DNA from: CAZJHX01 sp964545715
GTDB taxonomy: Bacteria; Myxococcota_A; UBA9042; GCA-2863065
Length of the DNA: 64,000 nt
Assembly (NCBI GenBank): GCA_964545715.1
Contig: CAZJHX010000036.1
Span: forward strand, 1-64,000
Direction: 5' to 3'
Positions 27,565-37,456 of this stretch are shown here, one piece after another. Position numbers and translations under genes: made by a program. Every line of letters begins with the position of its first letter. Positions within the stretch are counted from its first letter, which is position 1. The notes under the pieces are model-generated. The model ran no database searches, was not told where the DNA came from, and was given only the letters and a program-made list of their open reading frames with translations.

Positions 27565-28324
27565 GGACATCCTCGCTCGGCCCCTGTGAGCCATCGCTGC
27601 CCTCGGCGCCGCCGGTTGGGCTCTTGCCGCCCAGCCCGCCCGCCCCGCCCGAGGTGCTGGTCGCGACAAACGTGTTGTTCAAGAACGGCCCGGTTCCGGT
27701 CTGCACCGTCGCCACGCCCACCGACGGGCCGCCGCAGCCGCCACCGCCGCCGCCGCCTGGTCCGCCATCGCCGCCACGGCCACCCGCTCCGCCGGATCCA
27801 GCACACCACGCCGGGCTCTGCGCCACGCCGCCGATGCCGCCGTTGCCGCCCTTGCCGCCCGTGCCGCCGTTGCCGCCGTTGCCTCCCGCACCGCCGCTGC
27901 CCCGCACGATCACGTTTCCGCTGACCACCGCCGTGCTGGACACTACCAACACCGTGAAGCTCGGCCCGCCTGCGACACCCGACGACGCGCCGCCGCCCCC
28001 GCAGCCACCGGCGCCGCCCCCGCCTCCTGAGCCACCCAGATCGCCGAAGTTGTTGCCCACCGTGCAGCTGGCAGGCTTCACGTTCAGGATCCACGCCCCC
28101 GCCGTGCCGCCCTGAGCGCCCGTGCCCGGTGTGCCCGCGGTGCCTGCGGTGCCGGTGGCGCCCGTCCATGTGTCACCCGACATGCTGCCAAATGCCTGAT
28201 TGCAGCCCGTTCCCCCGCCTCCTGCGTTGCCCGGGCTACCGTCGCTGCCCTTGTCGCCATTGAGCTTCGGGTTCACAAAGCAGTCGTATTTGCACAGCGC
28301 GGGCGGGCCACCCGCGTACGTCGC
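27554..28324 (-). pseudogene. In-frame continuation of the upstream MopE-type gene after TAG
   Basis: The frame is the same as the preceding coding region (stop TAG at 28325-28327), and translation continues as ATYAGGPPALCKYDCF and then a Gly-rich sequence to DVHAY at 27554. This is exactly where the sister gene continues through its Gly-rich tail. A GTG at 28276 allows re-initiation as a separate ~240-residue piece but has no clear ribosome site. Treating it as the severed end of one ~1670-residue protein is the best reading. Confidence 0.65.
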
Positions 28325-31300
28325 CTAGACACCGCCGGTCTGGTATGCGCACCCAGCAGGCGGGTTGTCCGCCGTCTGTGGCGTCTCGTTGCCGTCCGAC
28401 TCCATGCCCGGGCACCCCTTTGCCGTGCCGCACGCGCCGTTGGCTCCACTGGCGCCGCCCGACTGTCCGTGCCCCGCGCACGTCTTCTGGTTGCACCCAC
28501 CGCCACTGCACGTGACGCCGTTGACGCACTCCGCCGAGGTCAGGCCGTCGCCCCCGTTGCCGCCGTTGGTGCCGATCGCGCCGATGGACCCGGACAGACC
28601 CGGGCCGCCCTGACCGCCGACGATCCGGTTGCCGACGATTTGCAGGTCAGCCGTGGAGCCGACCACCTTCACCGCCACGCTTGCGCCGCCGGCGGACGTC
28701 GCGTCCTTGCCCAGGATCGTAAAGCCGGTCACCAGCGTGGCTGCACCCGACACGTTCTGGGCGACCAGGCCCCCCGCGATCGTCGACGGCAGCAGCACGA
28801 TGTCGCGATCCTTGAAGTCGGTGCCGTACCCGCCGTGCAGCTTCACCCCCGGCTTCAGCGTGACCGTCTCGTCATAGTTGCCTGTGGCCACGATGATGGC
28901 GCTGTGCACCGTGCCGATCCACGCATCCACGGCCGCCTGAATGGAGTTCATGGGCGCGACCATGGCGCCGCTGCCACCTGCAGGCGCCGCCGCCGACACG
29001 AAGATGGCGCTCTGCACGTCCCCGTCCACGCCGTCGCAGTCGCGGTCGATGTAGTTGCGTCCCGCGGTCGGATAGTCCGCGTAGATCTCCGGCCAGTCGA
29101 GCACCAGCGAGGTCGCGACCGGGCACTCGCACCCGTTGCCCGGCTGGCCGTCCAGGTCTTTGAACTGGAAGGTCTTGGACGCGCCGCTGGTGCAGTGGAA
29201 CAAGCCGGGCTGACAGCTGCCGCCCGGACAATCGCCGTCATCCACGCACGGGTTGCCGGCCGGCAGCGAGCCGGACTGGCACGTGTCGATCACGCATTGA
29301 GGCCCGCCGGATGCCGCCCCATCACACTTCGCCGTGGCGTGGTGTGACGCGTTGTATACCAGGTCGCAGTTCTTGCCGCAGGACCCGCAGTGATCCTGCA
29401 GCTGGTACTTGCCGTCCGTGACGAAGCCCTCGTCCACGGTGCCGTCGCAGTCGTTGTCCACCGTGTCGCAGATCTCCACGTTGGCCGACGTGTCGCACGC
29501 GCCCCACTTGAACGCGCCGCCGCCGTCCGGGCCGCACGTCTGCACGCCAAAGCACGACTGCGCGCCCGCAGTCTCCGTGCACGAGCGAATCAGCCCCGTG
29601 TTGTCCCCGCTGCACTGGCAGCTGTCGGTGACCGGGGCGCACAGCGGCGTTCCTGCGCCCTTGTCGGTGCACAAGAAGCCCGCTGGACAGCAGCCCTGCA
29701 CGCCCGTCTGCCCATCACACCCCGCGTACGGCGCGTCCGCTCCGCATTGCTGGGCGCAGTAGGTGCCGTCGTCCACGCCGACGGACACGCATTTGTCCCC
29801 GGCCAACCCGCACTCCGCGTCGTCGGTGCACGGCTGGCAGTTGGACGCCTTGAGCTGCAGACACACCGCGGGCGCCTCGGTGGGGAAGGGCACGTAGCCG
29901 TCCGCGCACGCCTTGGGCACGCAGCTGAAGCCACCCGCCGACGCCTCACAGGCCACCGATCCCGCCGCCGGCGACAGGTTGGCCAGCGCCGCCGCGCAGT
30001 CCAGCCCGCACTGGCCGCAGTGGCTCACCGACGAGAACGCGTCGCCGACCTTGAAGTCCTCGTCCACATCGCCGTCGCAGTCGTCGTCCAGAGAGTTGCA
30101 CAGCTCATCGATCGGGGTCGGCGCGCTGCACGACCACTCATAGCCCGCAAAGGTCTCGACGCACGCCCACTTGCCGGAGCACGCCGCCGACACGTTCTGA
30201 CAGTCGGGATACAACGCCAGGCCGGCCGTCTCCAGCGAGTCGTCGTTGCTGTCGATCAAGCCGTCGCAGTCGTTGTCCAGGCCGTCACAGGTCTCCTGCG
30301 CGGGCGACGCATCACACGGCTGCCAGCCCGCGTCCGGGCCCGTCGTCACGCAGGCCGACAGCCCACCGCAGGTGCCGAAGTCGTTGGTCACCTCACACGG
30401 TGTCACCTTGCCGTCCAGGTCGCAGCTGCACGCGTTGCTCTCTCGCCGGCATTGCCCATCGGCCGAGCACGCATAACCGGCCGGGCAGGTCTCGCCGTAG
30501 ATGCTGTCGGGGCTGCAGTCGCGCCCGCAGAACGTGCCGTCGTCGTAGCTCAGACACTGGTCCGCCGGCCCGACGCAGTCGCTGTCCTCGCTGCACGGCA
30601 GACAGAGACCGGCTGTTGGCAGCGGCAGGCACGCGGCGCCGCCAAACGCGTAGAACCCCGGCTCGCACTCAAGCACCTTGCACGCCACCTGCTCTCCGTC
30701 GGCCTGGCACTGCACCGACGCCACCGGGGATGCCGCGTCGCACGTCACGCCACAGCCGCCGCAGTGCGCGTTGTCCAGGCTGTAGATCAGCGCCGCCAGC
30801 TGGCCGCCGGGGCCAAAGATGTTCACGGCATACGGCTCGTCGATCTCGCCGTCGCAGTCGTTGTCCAGGCCGTCGCAGATCTCGGCCGCCGCCTCAGGCG
30901 CCGTGCAGCTGACGCCTTGAGGGCCCTTGCAGACCAGGCTGCCCGCGCACGTCCCAAAGTCGTTGGTCGCGTCGCACGGCTCGCCGCTCAGCCCCTCATC
31001 CACCAGTCCGTCGCAGTTGTCGTCCAGCCCGTTGCAGGTCTCCTCGAGCGGGGTCTGCGCCGAGCAGCTTGTCCACCCCAGCGCCGGATCGCAGATCGCC
31101 ATGCCGAAGCAGCTGCCAGCGTCATTGGTCGACGCGCACGGCTTCTGCTGACCGGCGTTGAACTCCTGGCAGTCACAGCTGTTGTTGATCGGCACGCACT
31201 GCTGCAGCTCGGCGCCGTCCACCGTCAGGGCCTTGCAGGTGTACCCCGCCGGGCAGTCCTCCGCGTACACGTTGTCGGGTCCGCAATCCCGCGCGCAGAA

Positions 31301-32566
31301 GGTCTGCGGATCGGCGTCGTTCAGCTGCAGGCACTTGTCCCCGGGCGCGACACAGCTCTCGTCGTTGGTGCACGGCTGGCACAGCTGCGAGACCAGCTTC
31401 CCGCACAGGTCGTCCGCCAGCTTGCCAAAGCCCGGCGCGCAGGTCTCGACCGCGCACGCCGGCGGGTCTTTCTCGGCGTCGCACATGACGGTCGCCACGT
31501 TGGCGAACACGCCCTCGCAGCTGTTGCCGCACAGGCCGCAGTCCGTCAGCTTGTCGTAGGCGCCCGCGTCGTTCTTGAAGTCCTCGTCCGTGGCGCCGTC
31601 GCAGTCGTTGTCCAGGTTGTCGCACAGCTCCGCGGCCGGCTCCGGGGCGTTGCAGACGTCGCCGACGTTGGGTGTGCAGACCATGACGCCCTTGCAGGTG
31701 CCGTGGTCGTTGGCCCGCTCGCACTCTGCCGCCACGATGTCCTCGTCGGTGAAGCCGTCGCAGTCGTTGTCCAGCTCATCACACGTCTCCAGCTGCGGGG
31801 TCTTGGCGTCGCACGCGGTCAGCGAGCCGCCGTCCAGGCACGTCCTCAGGCCCGGGCAGCTGCCGAAGTCGTTGTCGTCCGTGCACACGATCTTGATGCC
31901 CACCGTGCCGGCGGTGCACTGGCAGAAGCCGGAGTCCGGCGTGCACTGCTTGCCTTCGACGCCGTCGACGCTGGTCACGTCCTGGCATGTGTAGCCGCCG
32001 GGGCAGGGCTTGGTGCTGCAGTCGGCGCCGCAGTGTGGCGCGTCCCCGATGTCCAGGCACAGGTTGCTGTCACCCGTGCAGCCGGCGTCGCTGGCGCAGG
32101 GCTCACACAGCCGGTCCACCGACGGGAAGCAGTAGAACGTGAGCTGGTCCGTGCCCTCGTTCAGGCCCTTGCAATCCCACCCGCTGGGGCAGTCCTCCAG
32201 ACACGTCTTGGTGCACACGCCGGTGCCGTCGGGGCCCAACAGGCACTTCTCGGAATCGCACTCGCTGTTTTCGCCGCACGGCCACAGAAAGCCGCCGGGC
32301 TCGATCGCGGCGTCGTCATCGTCGTCACCGTCCTTCTGGGAGTCGGTGTCCGCGCCCGTGGTCGGTGACACCGTGTCGGTCAGCGCGCCGTAGATGCAGC
32401 CGCCGTTCAAGCAGGTGCCGCCCTTGTCGCAGTCGGCGTTGGTCAGGCAGTCGCAGCGCCCGTCGCTCAGGCACGAGTAATCGAGGACGACCTGTTGCGG
32501 GTCTTCGCTGCAGGCGAGCAGCGTCATCAGCCCAAAGAGCGCAGCAGCACGAGCAAGTTTCATCAT
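28325..32566 (-). CDS. Giant MopE-type Cys/Gly-rich lipoprotein (amber-interrupted copy)
   Basis: The protein starts at ATG 32566 (or 32563), with AGAGG just upstream, and lipobox LLAC. It carries seven MopE-type motifs (such as CDELDNDCDGFTDED and CNGLDDNCDGLVDEGL) spread over residues ~240-1150. A right-handed beta-helix-like region (TGNYDETVTLKPGVKLHGGY) follows, then the start of a Gly-rich repeat. Each MopE block alternates with an 8-Cys segment of the type PCTDDAECGLAGDKCV. An in-frame TAG at 28325-28327 ends the frame where the neighbouring paralogue continues. The two genes are 28325-side and 27564-side copies in one transcript with overlapping ends. Predicted outer-surface protein of unknown function. 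Confidence 0.82.
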   Translation of the reverse strand: MMKLARAAALFGLMTLLACSEDPQQVVLDYSCLSDGRCDCLTNADCDKGGTCLNGGCIYGALTDTVSPTTGADTDSQKDGDDDDDAAIEPGGFLWPCGENSECDSEKCLLGPDGTGVCTKTCLEDCPSGWDCKGLNEGTDQLTFYCFPSVDRLCEPCASDAGCTGDSNLCLDIGDAPHCGADCSTKPCPGGYTCQDVTSVDGVEGKQCTPDSGFCQCTAGTVGIKIVCTDDNDFGSCPGLRTCLDGGSLTACDAKTPQLETCDELDNDCDGFTDEDIVAAECERANDHGTCKGVMVCTPNVGDVCNAPEPAAELCDNLDNDCDGATDEDFKNDAGAYDKLTDCGLCGNSCEGVFANVATVMCDAEKDPPACAVETCAPGFGKLADDLCGKLVSQLCQPCTNDESCVAPGDKCLQLNDADPQTFCARDCGPDNVYAEDCPAGYTCKALTVDGAELQQCVPINNSCDCQEFNAGQQKPCASTNDAGSCFGMAICDPALGWTSCSAQTPLEETCNGLDDNCDGLVDEGLSGEPCDATNDFGTCAGSLVCKGPQGVSCTAPEAAAEICDGLDNDCDGEIDEPYAVNIFGPGGQLAALIYSLDNAHCGGCGVTCDAASPVASVQCQADGEQVACKVLECEPGFYAFGGAACLPLPTAGLCLPCSEDSDCVGPADQCLSYDDGTFCGRDCSPDSIYGETCPAGYACSADGQCRRESNACSCDLDGKVTPCEVTNDFGTCGGLSACVTTGPDAGWQPCDASPAQETCDGLDNDCDGLIDSNDDSLETAGLALYPDCQNVSAACSGKWACVETFAGYEWSCSAPTPIDELCNSLDDDCDGDVDEDFKVGDAFSSVSHCGQCGLDCAAALANLSPAAGSVACEASAGGFSCVPKACADGYVPFPTEAPAVCLQLKASNCQPCTDDAECGLAGDKCVSVGVDDGTYCAQQCGADAPYAGCDGQTGVQGCCPAGFLCTDKGAGTPLCAPVTDSCQCSGDNTGLIRSCTETAGAQSCFGVQTCGPDGGGAFKWGACDTSANVEICDTVDNDCDGTVDEGFVTDGKYQLQDHCGSCGKNCDLVYNASHHATAKCDGAASGGPQCVIDTCQSGSLPAGNPCVDDGDCPGGSCQPGLFHCTSGASKTFQFKDLDGQPGNGCECPVATSLVLDWPEIYADYPTAGRNYIDRDCDGVDGDVQSAIFVSAAAPAGGSGAMVAPMNSIQAAVDAWIGTVHSAIIVATGNYDETVTLKPGVKLHGGYGTDFKDRDIVLLPSTIAGGLVAQNVSGAATLVTGFTILGKDATSAGGASVAVKVVGSTADLQIVGNRIVGGQGGPGLSGSIGAIGTNGGNGGDGLTSAECVNGVTCSGGGCNQKTCAGHGQSGGASGANGACGTAKGCPGMESDGNETPQTADNPPAGCAYQTGGV

Positions 32567-32665
32567 GATCCTCTATCAGCAAGAAGGGCGCGGACCGGAT
32601 CTTACCAGACCCGGGGTGACCGAGGTCGGTTCGCACCCGGGGCCTCCCGTTGTAAGCTGTCGGTC

Positions 32666-33655
32666 ATGGGCGAGCTTCTAGGCCGAGTTACCGCGCCGTC
32701 GGGCGCCGTTGTGCTCATCGATTTTGGGCTGATGGAGATCTGGAATCGGCGTGAGGGTGAGCACGAGGACTATCTGCTGGTCGGTCCCGACGCGGAGACC
32801 GCCGGTGCTGCCTTCGGCCACAGCGCCCACCCGCTGTATCTGTACGACCGCCCCGAGTCCGTTGCGCAGGAGTTCAAGGTCTTTGCCACCGAGCGCGGCT
32901 ACGACGTGTGGTTGGAGCCCATGGGGCGCCGCATCGCCCACCGGCAGCGTGTTCAGCACACCCTGGACCACTTCAAGGGTGCCGGCGAGGTCGCCGCGCA
33001 CGGGCTGACCGCCGTGGCGGTCGAGGTCTCTCGAAACCAGTCGTACGAGGTCTACGGCGAGCGAATGGGCGGCGATGAGGCGCTGACAGCCGGATCGTGG
33101 CGATCGGTGTCGCTTGTCCTGCAGCCCGACGGCGTCGTGGCGCAGACCCGCCCGGTGGGCCACGTGATGGTGGACCGCGCGCGGCTGATGTTTGCCGACG
33201 TCGACGCGCTTCATGCGTGGGACGAACAGACGCTCGTCGACGGTCGCGCCGACGTGGTCTTCTGGGGCCGAGATGCGGCCATGGTGGCTCGCGAGCTGAT
33301 CGCAGACTGTGTCGCGGACGGCCAGTATGGCTGGGTGTCGATGCCGATCGTGCAGGCGGTCATGAAGGCCAAGGAGCTGGACGCTCACAAGAAGGGCAGC
33401 GAGCGCCTCTTCGCCTACGATTTTCGCCCGCACACGTGCCACTGGAGCCTGATGGAGCGCGTGCGCGGCGCCGAGACGGAGTCGGGGACCATCGAGCTGG
33501 CGGGGGCAGAGGTCTGCGGATTCATGACCTCGTGGGGCGACGGCCTGTTTCCGGTGACGCGCGATGACGACGCCGCGGGTCGCCCGGTCGCTTTGCGGGT
33601 GGAGCTGGGCACGGATGAGGCGGTCGCCCGCCTGCGAGCCGTCAACTCACGATAG
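32666..33655 (+). CDS. DUF4241-like hypothetical protein
   Basis: This 329-residue cytoplasmic protein starts at ATG 32666, the first Met that makes a folded N-terminus (GELLGRVTAPSGAVVLIDFG). The C-terminal ~90 residues contain GAEVCGFMTSWGDGLFPVTRD followed by RPVALRVELG, which resembles the DUF4241 end pattern (GWGDGxYPxxxG...LVxDF). The first half has no recognised domain. It has no signal peptide or TM segment. It overlaps the end of the convergent LtrA-KirBac gene by 14 bases. The function of DUF4241 is not known. Confidence 0.55.
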   Translation: MGELLGRVTAPSGAVVLIDFGLMEIWNRREGEHEDYLLVGPDAETAGAAFGHSAHPLYLYDRPESVAQEFKVFATERGYDVWLEPMGRRIAHRQRVQHTLDHFKGAGEVAAHGLTAVAVEVSRNQSYEVYGERMGGDEALTAGSWRSVSLVLQPDGVVAQTRPVGHVMVDRARLMFADVDALHAWDEQTLVDGRADVVFWGRDAAMVARELIADCVADGQYGWVSMPIVQAVMKAKELDAHKKGSERLFAYDFRPHTCHWSLMERVRGAETESGTIELAGAEVCGFMTSWGDGLFPVTRDDDAAGRPVALRVELGTDEAVARLRAVNSR

Positions 33656-35750
33656 GGTCGTCGTCCGGCCTTGTGTCGTGGAACTTGTTGTAGTCGATCT
33701 GCAGCCGCCCATCTTCCAGGTGCGAGATCACGTCTACGAAGTTGGCGTCGAAGGTGAAGTCCTCGGGATAGTAGATGTGGCGCGCATGCGTCTGCTGGGC
33801 ATAGGTCGCGTCGTAACCAGACATCGTGCACACCATCAAAGCCAGGGAGTCTGCGAGCGTGCTCTCGTCCTTCTGGTAGAACGGGCTGTCGGCGTCGATC
33901 TCATGCATGGCGGTCCAGCTCAGCACGAAGAGCGGCGTGCGGTCGCGCTTCAGGTTCAGGTCGACGATCTCGCGCATACGATGGCCCTCGGGGCTGACGG
34001 TATCGCGCAACATGCTGACCCGCATGATCGCCTCGACGACGTCGTTGCCGCGTGCGTTGCCCAGGCGAAACATCATCATGCGCTTGCCGTGATAGGTGGT
34101 GATGACGACCTTGCTGCTGAAGAGCACCGCCGAGGACGGTCGCGACGCCTTGGCAAACATGAGGCCGGTGGCTAGCGCAACGCCCAGAATGCCGACTGCG
34201 GCCTCCACGATCATGAGGCCGTGCGCGAAGTCGGTGGTCGGCGCCATTGCCCCGTAGCCGATGGTAGCCATGGTCTGGACGCTGAACGAGAAGGCGTCGA
34301 TGAACGAGCCCTCGCGGATGGCTGAGACGCTGCCGGGCTCCAGCATGTAGAGCGCGGCGAACGCCACGTTGGTGAGGAAGTACAGGAACATCAGGCTGCT
34401 GATCAGCCGCGTCCATGAGCCGTGCATGAAGTGGAAATACAGGTCGCGGCGCAGCTCGCTGGGCGTGCCCTTTCGGATGGCGGAGCTGACGTCGTGGCGC
34501 ACCGGCTTTGGCGGCGCGTCGGGGTCGGGCTCGGCGTCGGGCTGGGGGATGGGCTCGCCGCCCGGATCGTGATGCGCGGCCTCGGGGTCCAACAGCGGCG
34601 CCATGCTGATGTCGAACGCGACCTGCGCGACACAGGCGATGGCGATCATCGACGTGAACGCCCAGCTGGGCATGAACGCGCCTGCGGGGGCCAGCAGCAG
34701 GACGAACAGCCCCGAAGCAAAGCGCACGTTGACGCGCGCCTGGTCGCTGAGCTCGGCCTGCCGGCGCTCCGTCACGGCGTCGATCAGGGCGACGCTCAAC
34801 AGCGCCAGGCCCAGAGTGCCGCACAGCAGCCAGCGGTATTTGGCGGGGGCGATGCCGCCCAGGTCGAAGAAGACGGCTTTTTTGATGGCGACGCCCACGG
34901 CGGTGACCGCGATGGTCAGCGGCAGGTGCGCGTAGACCCAGATGAACGTGGCGGCCCGCTTTCGCTTGATGCGCGATCCGGCCACGTCGTCAAAGTAGAT
35001 CCACCAGATGCTGGTGACGATGAGCAGTGTGACGCCGGCCAACACCATCAGGTGCGCCTGGGGTTGCTCGGCTACGGCGGTCAGCACTTTCACGAACGAC
35101 TCGCCCAGCACGATGATGATCAGCAGGCCGTAGCGCTCGGACATATGCAGCACGTCGGGCGGGTGCTTGCCTTGAGCCTCCTGCGCGCCCCGACCGAGCG
35201 GCACCGAGATGTCGATGCCCATGGCGACGGCCCACGCCAGGTAGACCCACGGCGCCGGCAGAAACGCGGAGATGAGCCAGACGGCGGCGCCGGCCGAGAA
35301 GCCGACCAGAAAGCGCCGGGTCATGTCCCGGATCTCGGGGATCTGCAGGTGCGCTCGGTAGTAGAGCAGGATGAGAATCACCCTGACGAAGGTGTAGCCC
35401 AGCGCGAAATTGGCTGTCTGCGGTTCGTCGGCAAAGACCCCGGGGATCGAGACCGCCACGACGCCGATACCGAACATCTGCAAGAACACCAGCGCCCGGT
35501 GGGCGACGTCGTCCACGCGAAAGCGGTTGGAGTAGAACGTGAAGCCGGTCCAGGTGAACCAGATCGGCACAAAGAGCCCCGCAAAAGCGACAAAGCCGGT
35601 GACGGACGCGTGGGTGCTGAGCGCGTTGCCAAGCTGAATGATTGTCGCTACATAGATCAGGTCGTAGAACAGCTCAATCCAGCCGACCTTGCGCTCGTGC
35701 CCCGCCGCTGGGCTATGAAGTGTCGCGGCATGGAAGACCCTGTTGAACAT
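33642..35750 (-). CDS. LtrA-like membrane domain fused to KirBac-type potassium channel
   Basis: This 702-residue protein starts at ATG 35750, directly before the LtrA domain (KVGWIELFYDLIYVATI). Residues ~15-385 are a multi-TM domain of the low-temperature-requirement A (LtrA) family. After an acidic Pro-rich linker, residues ~440-510 contain a TM helix, the pore loop QTMATIGYGAMAPT (TIGYG filter at 496-500) and a second TM helix. Residues ~525-700 are the immunoglobulin-like cytoplasmic domain of inward-rectifier channels (RLGNARGNDVVEA, then VLSWTAMHEID). The canonical KirBac part is complete; the N-terminal LtrA fusion is unusual. Probably K+ selective. Divergent from the lipoprotein at 35807. 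Confidence 0.85.
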   Translation of the reverse strand: MFNRVFHAATLHSPAAGHERKVGWIELFYDLIYVATIIQLGNALSTHASVTGFVAFAGLFVPIWFTWTGFTFYSNRFRVDDVAHRALVFLQMFGIGVVAVSIPGVFADEPQTANFALGYTFVRVILILLYYRAHLQIPEIRDMTRRFLVGFSAGAAVWLISAFLPAPWVYLAWAVAMGIDISVPLGRGAQEAQGKHPPDVLHMSERYGLLIIIVLGESFVKVLTAVAEQPQAHLMVLAGVTLLIVTSIWWIYFDDVAGSRIKRKRAATFIWVYAHLPLTIAVTAVGVAIKKAVFFDLGGIAPAKYRWLLCGTLGLALLSVALIDAVTERRQAELSDQARVNVRFASGLFVLLLAPAGAFMPSWAFTSMIAIACVAQVAFDISMAPLLDPEAAHHDPGGEPIPQPDAEPDPDAPPKPVRHDVSSAIRKGTPSELRRDLYFHFMHGSWTRLISSLMFLYFLTNVAFAALYMLEPGSVSAIREGSFIDAFSFSVQTMATIGYGAMAPTTDFAHGLMIVEAAVGILGVALATGLMFAKASRPSSAVLFSSKVVITTYHGKRMMMFRLGNARGNDVVEAIMRVSMLRDTVSPEGHRMREIVDLNLKRDRTPLFVLSWTAMHEIDADSPFYQKDESTLADSLALMVCTMSGYDATYAQQTHARHIYYPEDFTFDANFVDVISHLEDGRLQIDYNKFHDTRPDDDPIVS

Positions 35751-35776
35751 GCGCGTTAGTTGAACATGCGCGTTAG
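35743..35776. repeat. Perfect 17-bp tandem duplication
   Basis: TTGAACATGCGCGTTAG occurs twice head-to-tail (35743-35759 and 35760-35776). On the minus strand each copy holds an ATG. The inner one starts the channel protein; the outer one starts a three-codon frame (M-F-N-stop). It lies between the divergent channel and lipoprotein genes. Confidence 0.9.
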
Positions 35777-35806
35777 AAGATGTCGCTGGAACCGGGAGGT
35801 CAAGAG

Positions 35807-37453
35807 ATGAGATCGGTGTTGAGGTGTGGTTTTTTGGCGGCTCTGCTTGTTTTTGGGGCCTGTAAGAAGAAAGAGGCCGCACCTGGCGGCACGGTCACGG
35901 CGCCCGAGCCGGTGCCGCCCGCGCGCGTGATGAAGTCCATCGACCTGCCCAAGGATCTGGTGGTCTGGGGCGGCGTCGCCGATCCCGACGAGTTCTTGAA
36001 CAAGGCGGCCACCTTCGCGAGCGAGGTGGACTCCCGGGCGTCAGGGCTGCAGCTGATGGCCAAGGCCGGGTTGAGCACCATGCCGCAGACCAAGGCGTTC
36101 TTTACGAGCATCGACTGGTCCAAGCCGGTTCGCGTAGCGCTCTTCGAGAAGGAGGGCGCGCTCGGTCCCGCGGCGGTGCTGGTGGGCACGGCAAAAGGCG
36201 ATGCCCCCAAGGCCGACAACATCAAGCTGCTGGGCGGCTTTCTGGCGATGGAGCTGGAGAGCGGGCTGCTGGAGAAGCACGAGGGCTTCCTCAAGCGGAT
36301 GGGGTCTCTGCAGCAGGGCCGTCAGCTGGTCTTCGAATTCAACATCGAGGGCGCCGTCGAGAAAAACAAGGCCGACATCGCTGCCGGCATCGAGATGATG
36401 TTGAAGGGGGCCGGCGCGGCGCCCGTGCCCGGGACCGACCGGTTGATGAAGGCCATGGCGAAGGCGCTGAACATCCTGGTCCACGACTCGGGGCGCTTCC
36501 GGATGGCGTTGGACGTGCGCGACGACGGGCTGCGCCTGACCATGATGCATCAGGCCAAAGAGGGCACGGCGCTCTCGCGCTTTCTTCAGATGTCCGATCC
36601 GTACCCCAAAGAGATGCTGGCGGAGATCCCGAAGTCGGCCGTGGTCGCCGGCGCGGGGCAGTTCTGGTCCAAGGAGATCCTGCCGCTGATGGAGGCGTTC
36701 ACCATGGCCTACCTGCCCGATGACGCCAAGCCCGACGCGATCGCAGCGGCCCGCAGCGCCACCACCGACCTGTACGCCGGTCTGCCGCGCGGGGCCTTCT
36801 CCGTGCACGCGTCGACGGCCGGCCCGGGCCTGACGACCGCCGCGATCTACGAGGTTGAGGACGCTGACAAGGCCCGCGCCGGATACCGGGCGTGGGGCAA
36901 GCTGGCGCAGGCCAGTCCGCTGATGCAGGAGGCGGTGAACTACAAGGTCGAGTACGAGGCCTACAAGGTCAACGGCGTGTCGGTGGACACCATGCAGACC
37001 AAGATCCCCGTCGACGAGACGCTGATGGAGGCGGCGCCCTTCATGAAGCCGTTCATGGACGTGATGCAGGAGATGGGCACCACGCACTTCGCCATCAACA
37101 AGCGCCGCGCGTTTGTGGTGATGGGCAGCGACGCCAAGCCGGAGATCACCGCCGCGCTCGAGGGCAAGATGAAGGGTGGCGCCGACGCCCTGCCGGGGGT
37201 GAAGAGGGCGGTCAAAAACGCGCTGCCGGGCGCCAGCTGGCTCATGTGGATGAGCCCGATCGACTTCGCGCGCAACGCGCACCTGGGCGGCGCCAACCCG
37301 GCCAAAGACGTGCTGAAGGACGTGGAGTCCGGGCTGGGCTTCTCGATGAGCGGCGGGTCGCGCGGCGGTCGCATGGAGCTGCGCTGGGACATCCCGATCG
37401 AGACCGCCAAAGCCATGGGCGGCCTGGCGCAGGTCATTCAAGAGCAGCTGTAG
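35807..37453 (+). CDS. Lipoprotein of unknown function
   Basis: This 548-residue lipoprotein starts at ATG 35807, with GGGAGG at 35794-35799. The signal ends in lipobox FGAC followed by KKKE. The rest is a mixed alpha/beta protein with no recognised catalytic motif and short segments such as VALFEKEGALGPAAVLVGTAKG. The overall style (lipobox, KK cluster, periodic strand-helix pattern) resembles the lipoprotein at 55155 (N-terminus GGCKKD), so the two may be distant relatives. No Cys remain after the lipid anchor. It is divergent from the channel gene and convergent with a PP2C-like gene 3 bases away. Confidence 0.7.
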   Translation: MRSVLRCGFLAALLVFGACKKKEAAPGGTVTAPEPVPPARVMKSIDLPKDLVVWGGVADPDEFLNKAATFASEVDSRASGLQLMAKAGLSTMPQTKAFFTSIDWSKPVRVALFEKEGALGPAAVLVGTAKGDAPKADNIKLLGGFLAMELESGLLEKHEGFLKRMGSLQQGRQLVFEFNIEGAVEKNKADIAAGIEMMLKGAGAAPVPGTDRLMKAMAKALNILVHDSGRFRMALDVRDDGLRLTMMHQAKEGTALSRFLQMSDPYPKEMLAEIPKSAVVAGAGQFWSKEILPLMEAFTMAYLPDDAKPDAIAAARSATTDLYAGLPRGAFSVHASTAGPGLTTAAIYEVEDADKARAGYRAWGKLAQASPLMQEAVNYKVEYEAYKVNGVSVDTMQTKIPVDETLMEAAPFMKPFMDVMQEMGTTHFAINKRRAFVVMGSDAKPEITAALEGKMKGGADALPGVKRAVKNALPGASWLMWMSPIDFARNAHLGGANPAKDVLKDVESGLGFSMSGGSRGGRMELRWDIPIETAKAMGGLAQVIQEQL

Positions 37454-37456
37454 GCT

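Noticed and set aside
28325..28327. TAG read as pyrrolysine
   Set aside because: Pyrrolysine genes are not seen here, and the paralogue gives no sign of a special residue at this place; a mutation or error is simpler.
22586..32566. PE_PGRS-like proteins because of Gly-rich tails
   Set aside because: N-termini are lipoprotein signals and MopE motifs, so the Gly-rich tail is convergent low complexity.
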